Positions 63,798 to 64,000 of a DNA stretch of 64,000 bases are shown piece after piece. The stretch comes from Citrobacter freundii. GTDB taxonomy: Bacteria > Pseudomonadota > Gammaproteobacteria > Enterobacterales > Enterobacteriaceae. Below the pieces are notes generated by a model. It was not told the DNA's origin. It searched no databases and was given only the letters and a program-made list of their open reading frames with translations. Positions within the stretch are counted from its first letter, which is position 1; every line of letters starts with the position of its first letter. The stretch spans positions 248,001 through 312,000 of the forward strand of contig NZ_JAALBX010000003.1 of NCBI RefSeq assembly GCF_011077955.1, in the 5' to 3' direction. A program made the translations under genes and the position numbers.

Positions 63798-64000
63798 AAC
63801 CGATGCATTTCGTTATGGCGCTGCTGTCTGCCGTGATGTTCTTCGTGCTGGCAGGCGTAATGATGGGCGTTCAATTGAGCCTGTCAGGCACAAAACTGGT
63901 GGTGGATACCGCGTCGGTTATTCGCTGGGAGTGGATTGCGATTGGAACGGCAGTGGTATTTTTATTCCAACTGATGCGTCCTTTCGTTCAGAAAAGCTTC
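63794..64000 (+). CDS. livM: Branched-chain amino acid permease LivM, 5' part only
   Basis: The first 69 codons are present (MKPMHFVMALLSAVMFFVLAG, then VQLSLSGTKLVVDTAS), matching E. coli LivM; the gene continues past the window. Overlaps livH by 4 bp. Confidence 0.93.
   Translation, partial: MKPMHFVMALLSAVMFFVLAGVMMGVQLSLSGTKLVVDTASVIRWEWIAIGTAVVFLFQLMRPFVQKSF

Noticed and set aside
1-64000. CRISPR arrays, tRNA or rRNA genes, insertion sequences, integrases
   Set aside because: No regularly spaced repeats, no tRNA-like or rRNA segments, and no transposase or integrase motifs were seen in any frame.

Overview
This window is chromosomal DNA of a gammaproteobacterium of the family Enterobacteriaceae. 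The evidence is protein similarity recalled from Escherichia coli K-12 and a backbone nearly collinear with the K-12 yhhT-to-liv region: yhhT-yhhS-dcrB-yhhQ-tusA-zntA-yhhN-yhhM-yhhL-rsmD-ftsYEX-rpoH-livJ-panM-livKHM. Accessory content (xynTB, BlrP1-like photoreceptor, SiaABCD-type signalling, aryl polyene cluster, TRAP transporter) suggests an Enterobacter/Kosakonia/Klebsiella-like organism, but no rRNA or species marker is present, so the genus is inference. I see no tRNA, rRNA, CRISPR array, transposase or integrase.

Layout. 1-5.4 kb: 3' end of yhiN, then xylA (minus) diverging from a xynT-xynB pair (xyloside import and beta-xylosidase). 5.6-10.3 kb: fdnGHI, the nitrate-inducible selenocysteine formate dehydrogenase, with an in-frame UGA at codon 196 of fdnG. 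10.3-11.15 kb: long non-coding upstream region with FNR-like and NarL-like sites. 11.15-12.1 kb: auxin-efflux-type carrier. 12.26-15.23 kb: a four-gene SiaABCD-type operon (PP2C phosphatase, kinase, SiaC switch protein, diguanylate cyclase). 15.4-21.5 kb: small ORFs, a BLUF-EAL photoreceptor with a complete EAL catalytic set, a GH15 hydrolase, an SDR oxidoreductase and a MerR/BluR-like regulator. 22.0 kb: NlpC/P60 hydrolase. 22.5-37.8 kb: a complete aryl polyene (APE) cluster on the minus strand ending in the phosphopantetheinyl transferase acpT; a lipoprotein gene and a strong terminator lie just upstream of its first gene.

38.8-55.2 kb is the conserved backbone, interrupted by a DctPQM-type TRAP transporter between tusA and zntA. 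The zntA promoter with its 22-bp ZntR palindrome and 20-bp spacer is directly visible, as is a sigma-E-type promoter overlapping a DnaA box ahead of rpoH. 55.2-56.55 kb is an AT-rich islet of two unrecognised genes bounded by a 15-bp direct repeat copied from the rpoH terminator, with a frameshifted gene remnant at its right edge. 56.6-59.4 kb is a divergent MocR/GabR-type regulator and GABA-type aminotransferase pair. 59.7-64.0 kb is the branched-chain amino acid uptake locus livJ-panM-livKHM (livM cut by the window end).

Functional themes. Cyclic-di-GMP synthesis (SiaD branch) and predicted blue-light-controlled breakdown (BLUF-EAL) sit within 4 kb of each other, beside a BluR-like regulator. 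The APE cluster next to acpT shows the ancestral setting of AcpT, which in K-12 lies beside yhhT without these partners. The best candidate for something undescribed is the two-gene islet downstream of rpoH.
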